DNA of 8,915 nucleotides, from NCBI GenBank assembly GCA_003219495.1, contig QHOZ01000067.1:1-8915 (forward strand). The letters run 5' to 3'. Both the position numbers and the translations under genes were made by a program. The notes below the pieces were generated by a model. It was given only the letters and a program-made list of their open reading frames with translations, was not told the DNA's origin and ran no database searches. Below are positions 1 to 6,167 of the stretch, piece after piece. How positions within the stretch are numbered: the stretch's first letter is position 1; every line of letters starts with the position of its first letter. Origin of the DNA: Verrucomicrobiota bacterium. GTDB taxonomy: Bacteria; Verrucomicrobiota; Verrucomicrobiae; Chthoniobacterales; UBA10450.

Positions 1-904
1 CGTTTTCCACGCTCCATTCGGTCACGAGATCTTTTGGAACATCGACATCTTCCATTTCGCGGCCGCCGTACTTCACGCTCCGGACGCGTTCGTTGGTGAA
101 ATCGTAGAGCAACGCGCCGCGATCGCCGAAAATTCGTAACCGATCGTTCGGTGCGCCGGCATGAACGCCGCTGAACTCAAGCACGCCTTCGGCGCCGTTC
201 TCGAACACGCAAAGCACGTTCAACATGTCCGGAACAATGACGTGATAACCGCGCCGTTCCGCATTCAAAATTTTTCCGCGCGCGAACACGCCAGTGATGT
301 CGCCGAGCCAGCGTTGCATCACTTCGATGTAAATTCCGAGCGTCAGCACGTTCAGCCCGCTGATCTCGATCTTCTGCCGCCAATGCGCGGGCGCTTCCGG
401 ATTCAAGTAAACGCCGGTAAAGCTTTGCATGCGGATGTCGTGCGGTTTGCCGATGAAATTTTCGGCGAGCAATTTCTTGATCATCAGATCGGCGCGCATT
501 CCGAACGGCGGCGGGCAAAGCATCGTGACGAGCTCGGGAAAACGTTTCGAGGTCGCGAGCATTTCTTCCGCTTCCGCGAGGTCCATCGACATTCGTGCCT
601 GACAAAAAACATGTTTGCCGGCTTCGAGCGCCGAAACCGTGACCGCCGAATGCATGTAAGGCGGCGTGCCGATCCAGATGATGTCGAGATCGGGCAGCGC
701 GAGAAGATCGGCCCAGTTCGCCATCGGCGTCGCGCTCGGCAAATTTTCCTTACAAAACGCTTCGCTGCTTTCGTAGGTCGAGTTCGAGACGGCAACAATA
801 TCGACGTCGGGATTTTTCTTGAGCGCAGGCAAATGCCGCGTTTTGACGATGTTCCCCGCCCCGACGATTCCGATCCGCAACTTCTGATTACTTTTCTGAG
901 CCAT
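1..904 (-). CDS. Gfo/Idh/MocA-family oxidoreductase-like protein (3' end outside window)
   Basis: The frame reads from an ATG at 904-902 leftward off the window edge: 301 codons with no stop, so the C-terminus is missing (family members are usually 330-400 aa). Residues 10-19 (IGIVGAGNIV) are a Rossmann NAD(P)-binding glycine motif, and residues 31-100 follow the family pattern (DVDIVAVS, WADLLALPDLDIIWIGTPP, HSAVTVSALEAGKHV). These support a soluble nucleotide-dependent oxidoreductase-like fold. The classical catalytic positions are altered: the EKP motif expected after KHVFC reads QAR (residues 102-104), and the D-x-G-x-H-x-x-D helix reads TLGIYIEV (188-195), so the usual Lys, Asp and His are absent. 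It may act on an unusual substrate or be non-catalytic; the substrate cannot be named. I see no strong Shine-Dalgarno. It is divergent from rpmB across a 141-nt gap. The fold is confident, the function open. Confidence 0.9.
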   Translation of the reverse strand, partial: MAQKSNQKLRIGIVGAGNIVKTRHLPALKKNPDVDIVAVSNSTYESSEAFCKENLPSATPMANWADLLALPDLDIIWIGTPPYMHSAVTVSALEAGKHVFCQARMSMDLAEAEEMLATSKRFPELVTMLCPPPFGMRADLMIKKLLAENFIGKPHDIRMQSFTGVYLNPEAPAHWRQKIEISGLNVLTLGIYIEVMQRWLGDITGVFARGKILNAERRGYHVIVPDMLNVLCVFENGAEGVLEFSGVHAGAPNDRLRIFGDRGALLYDFTNERVRSVKYGGREMEDVDVPKDLVTEWSVEN

Positions 905-1045
905 GATTCAATGTGAGATGTCGATCTTGCACAGCCATCGCGATTTGCGCGAGCAAACTTTGACGGCGGAAAGCGAGTCTCTGTTCAACAATCGTTTGAC
1001 AAGGAGCAAGCGCGCGGCATCTTGTGCGCCCCCCGTTCAAGCACT
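905..1045. other. Divergent intergenic region between oxidoreductase gene and rpmB
   Basis: These 141 nt separate two divergent genes and must carry promoters for both. A small perfect 5-bp hairpin with a GNRA-type loop (TTTGC-GCGA-GCAAA) lies at 944-957. A TTGACA hexamer facing rpmB lies at 996-1001. No gene is seen here; open frames running through it have no protein-like composition. Confidence 0.6.
996..1024 (+). promoter_or_regulatory. Candidate sigma70-type promoter for rpmB
   Basis: A perfect TTGACA -35 hexamer at 996-1001 is followed, after 16-17 nt, by a poor -10 candidate (CATCTT at 1018-1023 or ATCTTG at 1019-1024). Transcription would then start about 15 nt before the rpmB ATG at 1046. 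The -35 and its position are good, but the -10 is weak and could be chance. Confidence 0.35.
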
Positions 1046-1309
1046 ATGTCGAGAATTTGCGCTATTACAGGATCGAAGCCGACGCGTGGCAGTGAGATTC
1101 ACCGTCGCGGTATGGCCAAGAAAAAAGGCGGCGTCGGCCGGCACGTGACCAAAAATGTGCCGCGTATGTTCGTGCCGAACCTGCACGAGCACCGCATCTG
1201 GGTGCCCGAGCTCAAAAAATTCGTTCGCGTGCGCGTGACTCCGCGCGGCTTGAAGACGATCAACAAGAACGGCGCATACAAAGCGCTGAAAAAAGCCGGC
1301 GCGATCTAG
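1046..1309 (+). CDS. rpmB: Large ribosomal subunit protein bL28
   Basis: An 87-residue basic protein of the 50S subunit. It begins MSRICAITGSKP, the standard bL28 opening, and contains FVPNLHEHRIWVPELKKFVRVRVTPRGLKTI, the family core (given here as residues 48 to 78). The ATG at 1046 is chosen because it gives this canonical N-terminus; a longer frame opening from 1022 adds eight residues with no bL28 match. Between the opening and the core there is a longer basic segment (RRGMAKKKGGVGRHVTKN) than in the E. coli protein. From memory, Chlamydia bL28 has a similar segment, which supports a PVC affiliation. Only one N-terminal Cys is present, so this is not the zinc-binding four-cysteine form. 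No Shine-Dalgarno is evident. The gene stands alone, without rpmG beside it, and ends 20 nt before a convergent gene. Confidence 0.97.
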   Translation: MSRICAITGSKPTRGSEIHRRGMAKKKGGVGRHVTKNVPRMFVPNLHEHRIWVPELKKFVRVRVTPRGLKTINKNGAYKALKKAGAI

Positions 1310-1313
1310 GTCC

Positions 1314-1331
1314 GAGCCGGACTGGCTCTTT
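1314..1331 (+). terminator. Small hairpin plus short T-run after rpmB
   Basis: GAGCC (1314-1318), a five-base loop GGACT, and GGCTC (1324-1328) form a perfect 5-bp GC-rich stem followed by TTT (1329-1331). It begins five nucleotides after the rpmB stop and fills the gap between two convergent genes. The T-run is short and overlaps the stop codon of the opposite gene, so termination may be weak. The stem could also form in the opposite transcript, but without a T-run on that side. Confidence 0.45.
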
Positions 1332-2973
1332 AACTTCCGCCGATTTCTGTTTCTTCCGCAGGCGAGACACCTGCCTCCACAGTTGCTTCGGGTTCTTTTT
1401 TAACCGGCGCGGGTTCTTCCACCGGAGGCGCGCCTGCTTCAACACGCGCTTCTTTGTCCGCAGCTTGCGCAGCGGCCTTTTCATTTTCTTTTTCCGCAGG
1501 CGGCTGCTCGCTTGTGACTTTTTCTTTTTGATCCGCGGCCGGCGCGGTCGCCTCTACCGCTTCTTCTTCTTTCTCTTTCGGTTTAATTTTCGCGCGCGGC
1601 AGATCGAGCGAGCCGTCATTGAACTCGATCACGTGACCGGCCGAGATCAGCCAGAGTAAATCGGAAGCGAGCGCCATTTTCGCGCGCTCCGTTTCCTCAC
1701 CGTTAAGACCGACAATTAACTTATCGGCCAATTCTTTCCGGCCAATGCGCGGCTGAGCGGCAATCGCTTCGACAATCGTTCGCACTTGTGACGAGACGGC
1801 GGTTTGTTCTTGCGTGAGCAGGCGCGGATAAATCGAAGAAACAAAAAGCATTCCCTTGCGATGACGAAAAACATGGAGCCCGGTTTCGCGAAACCGGTTC
1901 GCCAACTCCTGCATCATCGGCGACGGCGATCTCATTTCGCGATTCCATTCCTGCTCGATCAACCGCGAGAGAACGCGATCCTGCATTTCCCGGCTCGCCG
2001 GACCTTCGATCGCCACTTCGGAAACGGTCCGCAATAGCGCGGGCAAATAAGTTTTTTCGAAATGCTTCTCCGCTTCCGTGATCGACGAAAAAGTTTGGGG
2101 CGGCTCTTCGCGCGTTGAAAACGTGGTGACCTTGCGCGCGTCTTCCTTCCACTTCTCGACCACGGCCGGATCGCTGACGATCTCGATCTGGCGTTGAAAC
2201 TCGGGGAAGTTCATCCGGCGGCTGTAACGCTGCTCGTACAGATTCCGCAATCGCCGCTGATAATCGTGATGATTGGTCGGCCCGAGCAACGTTCCGCTGA
2301 AACGATCGCGCGCGACGTTGGTGAGATTTCCTTTGATCGGGTCGGTCTCAGTGATCTCGACTTTGTAAAGATCGTCTTGTGTGAAACGAAACGCGCTCCG
2401 CTCGAGAAATTGTCGATCGGTTGAGATCGCGCCGTTTTCGCCGAGCTGAAAGAGCGAAGTGTCGGCGGGCGCGGTCAGTTTCAAGTCATGGCGGGTCGCT
2501 TTTTCCAGAAACAAACGCGCGAGCGCGAAACGTGAGTACGCGACCGGCCCCGATTTGATTTGCGCGACGACATTTTCGAACGCGGAGATGCGCGGAAAAA
2601 ATTTCACCGCGATCGGCGGCAGCGGTTTTTCCGGAAGCGGCGGCCGCGGACGATGCTGATGTCGATCTTTGCGATGGCGATCATCCCCGCGCGGACCGCG
2701 CGGACCTTTTGGGCCTGGCCTGCGCTCGCCTTGGCGATCATGCGCGCGCTCGCCCGGTTTCGCGTGAGAAGGCGCGCGATCAAACTCGCGACGCGGACCT
2801 CTCCGATCCGGTCCACGCTTATCACGCGGCGGGCGGCGATCCCGTCCGCGGCGCTCTTGTCGATCTTCGCCGTCGTGCTGCGCGAAACGTTCGCCCGGCG
2901 CGGGCTCGTTGACCCACGCGGGAAGTATTTTCAAATCGACTAAATCGTCGAGCTCGAGAGGCGCGTCTGGCAC
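1330..2973 (-). CDS. Uncharacterised protein with Arg/Pro/Gly-rich head and Glu/Ala/Lys-rich tail
   Basis: A 547-aa protein from a GTG start (2973-2971), the first start after the divergent acpP region; a weak AGAG lies just upstream. Residues 1-26 look ordered ([19 protein letters not shown]). Residues 27-116 are low-complexity and strongly basic, with many RR, RGP, DRR and GPRG units, resembling disordered RNA- or DNA-binding segments. Residues 117-460 look globular: an aromatic-rich part including [18 protein letters not shown] at 225-242, helical parts, and a segment at 396-460 ([20 protein letters not shown] then a strand-like [13 protein letters not shown]) that could be a winged helix. 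Residues 461-547 are Lys/Glu/Ala-rich with two VEAG-(A/V)-(P/S)-P units. There are no membrane segments or signal peptide. I recall similar uncharacterised proteins in Verrucomicrobia but cannot name a family. A nucleic-acid-binding role is inferred only from composition and the possible winged helix. Confidence 0.85.
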   Translation of the reverse strand: MPDAPLELDDLVDLKILPAWVNEPAPGERFAQHDGEDRQERRGRDRRPPRDKRGPDRRGPRREFDRAPSHAKPGERAHDRQGERRPGPKGPRGPRGDDRHRKDRHQHRPRPPLPEKPLPPIAVKFFPRISAFENVVAQIKSGPVAYSRFALARLFLEKATRHDLKLTAPADTSLFQLGENGAISTDRQFLERSAFRFTQDDLYKVEITETDPIKGNLTNVARDRFSGTLLGPTNHHDYQRRLRNLYEQRYSRRMNFPEFQRQIEIVSDPAVVEKWKEDARKVTTFSTREEPPQTFSSITEAEKHFEKTYLPALLRTVSEVAIEGPASREMQDRVLSRLIEQEWNREMRSPSPMMQELANRFRETGLHVFRHRKGMLFVSSIYPRLLTQEQTAVSSQVRTIVEAIAAQPRIGRKELADKLIVGLNGEETERAKMALASDLLWLISAGHVIEFNDGSLDLPRAKIKPKEKEEEAVEATAPAADQKEKVTSEQPPAEKENEKAAAQAADKEARVEAGAPPVEEPAPVKKEPEATVEAGVSPAEETEIGGS

Positions 2974-3045
2974 GAATGTTCTCTACGCCAACTGCGGTGC
3001 GGCGAGCCGTGGGGTAAGCGTTGCCCTCCAACCCAAAAAATTTTT
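2974..3045. other. Divergent gap upstream of acpP
   Basis: These 72 nt separate the leftward GTG of the uncharacterised gene from the acpP ATG. They end in an A6T5 tract (3035-3045) directly abutting the acpP start. There is no Shine-Dalgarno, and I could not find a convincing -35/-10 pair in either direction. The unstructured AU-rich leader may itself help ribosome binding. Confidence 0.4.
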
Positions 3046-3330
3046 ATGGCTGACAAAACGATTGAGGAAAAGGTCAAGGACATCATCGTCGAACAGCTCG
3101 GTGTAAATCCGGAGCAGGTCACGCCGCAGGCATCGTTCATCGAAGATTTGGGCGCCGATTCGCTCGATATCGTGGAACTGGTGATGGCGTTCGAAGAAGA
3201 ATTTTCCGTGGAAGTGCCGGACGAAGACGCGGAGAAACTCCAAAACGTTGGCGACGTGATCAATTACATCAAAGAGCGCGCCAAATCGCAGGGCGGCGGC
3301 GGCGGTGGCGAAGCAGCCGGCGGCAGCTAA
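3046..3330 (+). CDS. acpP: Acyl carrier protein
   Basis: A 94-aa acidic protein that carries growing acyl chains in type II fatty acid synthesis in the cytoplasm. The 4'-phosphopantetheine attachment motif is [12 protein letters not shown], with the modified Ser at residue 39. Helix 2-3 features are canonical ([28 protein letters not shown]). The ATG follows an A6T5 tract and gives the expected N-terminus ([13 protein letters not shown]). The protein is longer than the usual 77-80 aa because of a C-terminal Gly/Ala tail (residues 83-94, [12 protein letters not shown]) encoded by GGC-type triplet repeats. The neighbours are not fabG, fabF or rnc, the usual acpP partners, so it stands apart from a fatty acid cluster here. 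The canonical motif still argues for the housekeeping ACP. Confidence 0.96.
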   Translation: MADKTIEEKVKDIIVEQLGVNPEQVTPQASFIEDLGADSLDIVELVMAFEEEFSVEVPDEDAEKLQNVGDVINYIKERAKSQGGGGGGEAAGGS

Positions 3331-3480
3331 TCTCGCGCACGCGGATCAAAATTCGTAGCAGCAAGTACGTAAAGATTCGGCCCCAGTTTTCCTTTAACGA
3401 GCGCGCAACGCTTGTTTGAAAAATTGGGGCTGAGTTGTTTCGCGGTTGCGCGCGCGCGCGACGCGCTGAGACTAACGACC
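3331..3480. other. Intergenic region acpP to mscS-like gene
   Basis: 150 nt with no gene. It holds the 63-nt hairpin (3374-3436) and, after it, a 13-nt alternating GC tract (3448-3460). An open frame in phase with the channel gene begins at a TTG at 3412, but its first 23 residues do not look membrane- or family-like and the TTG lies inside the hairpin. Confidence 0.5.
3374..3436 (+). repeat. 63-nt imperfect inverted repeat between acpP and mscS-like gene
   Basis: The two arms pair as 3374-3390 with 3420-3436 (17 pairs, including four G-U) and 3396-3403 with 3409-3416 (8 pairs, one G-U). They are separated by an asymmetric internal loop (3391-3395 against 3417-3419) and closed by a CGCAA loop (3404-3408). 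The core is GCCCCA...TGGGGC. It starts 43 nt after the acpP stop. Only a short GTTT follows, so it is a weak classical terminator at best. It could be a transcript-end or processing hairpin protecting acpP mRNA, an attenuator for the downstream genes, or a copy of a short dispersed palindromic element. Confidence 0.6.
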
Positions 3481-4593
3481 ATGGATTTCGGCCTGCTCGA
3501 GAAACCGTTGCTCCATATTTGGGGCCATGACGTTTCGTTTCTCGGCATCATCGCCTTCGTAATCTGGTTCGCGGTTGGCGTGGCGCTGTCGCGCGTGGCG
3601 CAGCACGACGTGATTCGCCGCCTTCTCAGCCGGTTAAAGATCGACGTCAATCTGATCGCGATCATTACGACGATCCTGAGTTTGGCCGTGCTCGTCTTCT
3701 TCTTCATCACCGCGGTCAACGCCGCGGGCGTGCCGCTTTCGTGGAACGCGCCGTTGCCGGGCCTGAATCTGAGTTTGTTTCAGATTTTCCTGCTCATCGC
3801 GCTATTGATCGCCGTCTTTTGGTTTTCGTCGCGCACGAAACGTTTTCTGTTCAATCGCTTTCTCGCGAACAGCGGCCTCGAGCGCTCGTTGCAGTACGCG
3901 ATCGCGCAAATCGTCAGCAACATTGTTCTCATCGTCGGCATTTTCATCGTGCTCGACAACGCCGGCATTCATCTCGGCGCGCTGACGGTGTTCGCAGGCG
4001 CGGTCGGCGTCGGAGTCGGTTTCGGTCTGCAAAACATCGCGAGCAATTTCATCAGCGGCCTGGTCATTCTCGCGGAACGGCCGATCACCGTTGGCGACCG
4101 CGTCGAAGTCGCGGGCGTCATCGGACAAGTGCAGCACATCCGCGCGCGCAGCACCGTCATCGTGACCAACGACAACATCACGATGATTGTGCCGAATTCG
4201 AAATTCATCGATTCGCCGGTGACGAACTGGACCTACGGCGATCCGCGCGTGCGTTTTCGAATTCCAGTGGGGATCGCTTACGGAAGCGACATCGAGAAAG
4301 TTCGCGCCGCGCTGATCGCGGCCGGGAAAGATAATCCGCATACGTTGAGCGATCCCGAACCGAGTGTGTTTCTCGAGAAATTTGGCGATAACGCGATCGA
4401 ATTCGAGTTGGTCGTCTGGAGCAGCGAGATGAGTTACCGGCCGCGCCGTTACCGGAGCGAGATAAATTTCGCGATCGAAAAGAATCTTCGCGAGGCCGGG
4501 ATCGAGCTCGCCTTCCCGCAGCGCGATCTCCACATTCGCAGCGGAGTATTGAAAGTTCAGAACGTCGATAGCGCGAAACAAGATGCGCGATGA
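3481..4593 (+). CDS. MscS-family mechanosensitive ion channel
   Basis: A 370-aa inner-membrane channel of the small-conductance mechanosensitive type, which releases solutes on hypo-osmotic shock. Hydrophobic segments lie at about residues 20-38, 58-79, 98-116 and 138-158. They are followed by the family's pore helix, rich in Gly and Ala (LTVFAGAVGVGVGFGLQNIA, 168-187), and then NFISGLVILAERPITVGDRVEV. The beta domain motif VPNSKFID (237-244) matches the conserved (I/V)PN-x-x-(I/F) region, and the cytoplasmic alpha/beta domain follows with FRIPVGIAYGSDIEKV. At 370 aa it is longer than E. coli MscS (286 aa) because of extra N-terminal helices. The ATG at 3481 is chosen over an in-frame TTG at 3412. 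The stop overlaps the start of the next gene by 11 nt, suggesting co-translation. It is a general MscS-like protein; ion selectivity cannot be judged. Confidence 0.95.
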   Translation: MDFGLLEKPLLHIWGHDVSFLGIIAFVIWFAVGVALSRVAQHDVIRRLLSRLKIDVNLIAIITTILSLAVLVFFFITAVNAAGVPLSWNAPLPGLNLSLFQIFLLIALLIAVFWFSSRTKRFLFNRFLANSGLERSLQYAIAQIVSNIVLIVGIFIVLDNAGIHLGALTVFAGAVGVGVGFGLQNIASNFISGLVILAERPITVGDRVEVAGVIGQVQHIRARSTVIVTNDNITMIVPNSKFIDSPVTNWTYGDPRVRFRIPVGIAYGSDIEKVRAALIAAGKDNPHTLSDPEPSVFLEKFGDNAIEFELVVWSSEMSYRPRRYRSEINFAIEKNLREAGIELAFPQRDLHIRSGVLKVQNVDSAKQDAR

Positions 4594-4885
4594 CTTCGTC
4601 GTTCGTTTCTCGCAAGGCACGGCCAGGATCCTGAAATTATCGGACGTGCGGAAGCTAGACGCCTGGAAACACGCATTCGAGGGCCAGCCGAAAGATCATC
4701 GCTATTACGAGCTCATCGAAGAAACCCTGGCGAACGATTTTGAATTTCGCTACGCGGTGCTCGAAGACGGCGCCGGAAATATTCGCGCGATCCAATCGCT
4801 TTTTTTTGTGCGGCAAAACCTGATCGAAGGCGTGCGCGGAATTTTTCGGTCGGTTGTCGATCTTGTCCGCAAAGCATTTCCGTGA
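4583..4885 (+). CDS. N-terminal fragment of GNAT/BioF2-like acyltransferase
   Basis: The first 100 residues of the interrupted acyltransferase. The start ATG overlaps the end of the mscS-like gene by 11 nt, typical of translational coupling. The fragment contains helix- and strand-like segments (VRKLDAWKHAFEGQPKDHRY at 22-41; FEFRYAVLEDGAGNIRAIQS at 53-72). The YAVLED-G-IRAIQ part resembles the first central beta hairpin of GNAT-fold enzymes, where the acyl acceptor side is built. It ends VVDLVRKAFP before the TGA. Alone it lacks the lysine/arginine-rich and acyl-CoA-binding parts and is unlikely to be active. Confidence 0.6.
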   Translation: MRDDFVVRFSQGTARILKLSDVRKLDAWKHAFEGQPKDHRYYELIEETLANDFEFRYAVLEDGAGNIRAIQSLFFVRQNLIEGVRGIFRSVVDLVRKAFP

Positions 4886-4894
4886 TTTCTAACG

Positions 4895-5752
4895 ATGCGC
4901 GTCCTGATGATCGGCTGCGCCGCGGGCGCGGGTGAGTTGGACGCGAAGAATTCCGGCGACGAACGCTGGATTGCCGAAGCGCTCGGCCCAACGCTTCTCG
5001 CGCACGCGCGCGCGAACAAAGCTTCGCTGATTGTCTTCAAAGATTTCCTCGCGCGCTACCGGGAGGCGCTCAAAGCTCTTTCCGGCTACGGCTTCGCACG
5101 CGTGCCGAGCATGCCGATGACGCGACTCGCGCTCTCGTTCGAAAACTTCGACGAATATCTGGCGAAGCTTGGCTACATCAGCCGCAAAAGTTTGCGCCGA
5201 AAACTCCGAAAGACAGAGCGCGACGCCAAGATCGACATGGAAGTCATCAGCGATGCCGCGGGCGTGATCGATGAAATTTTTCCGCTTTACCTCAACGTCC
5301 ACGAACGTTCGCCGATGAAATTTGAAAATCTGAGCCGCGATTTCTTTCTCCGTATCGCGAGAGAGATGCCGGAGCGCGTGCGCTTTTTCATTTGGCGAAT
5401 TGAAAAGCGCATCGTTGCGTTCAGCCTTTGTCTGATTCACGGCGATACGCTTTACGACGAAGTGATCGGGCTCGATTATCCGATCGCGCTCGAGCTTCAT
5501 CTTTATTTTTACACGATGCGTGACGTGATTAAGTGGGCGATTGAGCAAAACCTCCGCTGCTATGTGAGCGGTCCGCTTAATTACGATCCCAAATTGCATC
5601 TCGGCCACGAGCTCGCGCCGCTCGATTTGTATGTGCGACACACGCGAGATTGGTTGAATCCGATTTTCACTTTCGCATTGAAATATCTCGAGCCGACCAG
5701 ACACGATCCGACATTGAAAAAATTCCCCAACGCGGCGGAGCTTACCGCATAA
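4895..5752 (+). CDS. C-terminal part of GNAT-family N-acyltransferase (BioF2/Acetyltransf_6-like)
   Basis: A 285-residue frame from the ATG nine nucleotides after the TGA. There is no Shine-Dalgarno at this ATG, so an independent start is doubtful. Residues 96-109 (SRKSLRRKLRKTER) are the basic helix typical of the BioF2/FemAB-like GNAT subgroup, followed by IDEIFPLYLNVHERSPMKFE. Next comes the strand pair RVRFFIWRIEKRIVAFSLCL (161-180), then HGDTLYDEVIGLDYP and the helix LHLYFYTMRDVIKWAIE. This is the second half of a double-GNAT-like fold. Known relatives transfer amino acids or acyl groups in cell-envelope biosynthesis; the substrate here is unknown. It lies ten nucleotides before the transporter pair, fitting an envelope-modification operon. 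Confidence 0.8.
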   Translation: MRVLMIGCAAGAGELDAKNSGDERWIAEALGPTLLAHARANKASLIVFKDFLARYREALKALSGYGFARVPSMPMTRLALSFENFDEYLAKLGYISRKSLRRKLRKTERDAKIDMEVISDAAGVIDEIFPLYLNVHERSPMKFENLSRDFFLRIAREMPERVRFFIWRIEKRIVAFSLCLIHGDTLYDEVIGLDYPIALELHLYFYTMRDVIKWAIEQNLRCYVSGPLNYDPKLHLGHELAPLDLYVRHTRDWLNPIFTFALKYLEPTRHDPTLKKFPNAAELTA

Positions 5753-5762
5753 GATCGACATC

Positions 5763-6167
5763 ATGCCCGAGAGACCGACCGGTTTTGCCAATCCGTGGTT
5801 TCAGTTTGTCCTGAACGTGATTGGCGTTGTCGTTTACGAACTGCTTTTGAAAGCAGGCGCGTCGGCGACGGCCGATCCGGCGCGAACCTGGTCGTGGCTC
5901 GGCATCACCGCGTTGCAATCGCCGCTCACCTGGCTCGGAATTGCCGTCATTATCGTCGACCTGATCATCTGGCTCTACATTCTGAAGCACATTCCGCTCT
6001 CGATTGCGTTTCCGTTGTCGCGCGCGGTCGACGTGTTGGTGCCGATCAGTTGCTGGCTGATTCTCAAGGAAGCAATTTCGCCGCTGCGGTGGGGCGGCAT
6101 CGCGCTCGTCATTGTCGGATTGGTAATCGTCGCGAAACCGGCGGCCGAGTTGGAGGAACGCTTGTGA
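5763..6167 (+). CDS. Small DMT/SMR-type four-helix membrane protein (ArnE/EamA-like subunit 1)
   Basis: A 134-aa integral membrane protein with four hydrophobic segments (about 13-32, 55-74, 78-101, 107-125), the size and topology of SMR/EmrE or ArnE/ArnF half-transporters. TM1 holds a Glu (E26 in VVYELLLKAGA), near where EmrE has its proton-coupling Glu. The stretch IIWLYILKHIPLSIAFPLSR in the middle and SPLRWGGIALVIVGLVIVA at the end follow the ArnE pattern of a lipid-carrier flippase subunit (from memory: LVLQNVPVGIAYP and SPRHWCGVAFIIGGIVI). The ATG at 5763 is ten nucleotides after the preceding stop. Its own stop overlaps the next gene's GTG by 4 nt. A likely role is heterodimeric export or flipping of an envelope lipid or small molecule; drug efflux is the alternative. 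Confidence 0.85.
   Translation: MPERPTGFANPWFQFVLNVIGVVVYELLLKAGASATADPARTWSWLGITALQSPLTWLGIAVIIVDLIIWLYILKHIPLSIAFPLSRAVDVLVPISCWLILKEAISPLRWGGIALVIVGLVIVAKPAAELEERL
6152..6156 (+). promoter_or_regulatory. Shine-Dalgarno GGAGG that fixes the GTG start of subunit 2
   Basis: A full GGAGG sits inside the last codons of the preceding gene, seven nucleotides before the GTG at 6164. It is the clearest ribosome binding site in the window and, together with the GTGA overlap, sets the start despite a longer open frame upstream in the same phase. Confidence 0.85.

Larger units (their letters stand above)
4583..5752 (+). pseudogene. GNAT/BioF2-like acyltransferase gene interrupted by one in-frame TGA
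   Basis: Both halves lie in the same frame: 100 codons from ATG 4583, a TGA at 4883-4885, then FLT and the ATG at 4895 in unbroken phase to the TAA at 5750-5752. Without the TGA the product is a single 389-residue protein. The sequence around the stop reads KAFP-stop-FLTMRVLMIGC and is coding-like on both sides, so codon 101 was probably a sense codon such as CGA (Arg), changed by one C-to-T substitution. TGA ends several other genes here, so it is not generally read through. This may be a true nonsense mutation, a sequencing error, or the gene may persist as two products. Confidence 0.8.

Noticed and set aside
161..916. Long rightward open frame opposite the oxidoreductase gene (251 codons)
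   Set aside because: It is His/Arg/Asp-rich without domain motifs, while the leftward frame gives a clear Rossmann-fold protein over the same bases. It is an antisense shadow in GC-rich DNA.
3448..3460. Alternating GC tract as a possible Z-DNA or regulatory element
   Set aside because: It is only 13 nt long and CG-rich runs are common throughout this window, so nothing sets it apart.
3412..3480. Extended TTG start for the MscS-like channel
   Set aside because: The extra 23 residues are not family-like and the TTG sits inside the hairpin; ATG 3481 gives a sensible N-terminus.
3802..4620. Leftward 272-codon frame opposite the mscS-like gene
   Set aside because: Composition is Arg/Asp/His-rich with no hydrophobic core or motif; the rightward strand encodes an unmistakable MscS pore.
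4883..4940. Selenocysteine insertion at the TGA of the acyltransferase
   Set aside because: The bases after the TGA form only a weak, mismatched 4-bp-based hairpin, Cys is not the expected residue for this family at that place, and no selenium genes are nearby.
4889..5791. Leftward 300-codon frame opposite the acyltransferase
   Set aside because: It is longer than the sense fragment only because of the TGA in the sense gene. It has no recognisable domain and would overlap the start of the transporter gene.
5795..6163. Upstream 123-codon extension of transporter subunit 2
   Set aside because: It is a +2-phase shadow of subunit 1 (Arg/His-rich, not hydrophobic). The GGAGG and GTG at 6164 fix the real start.
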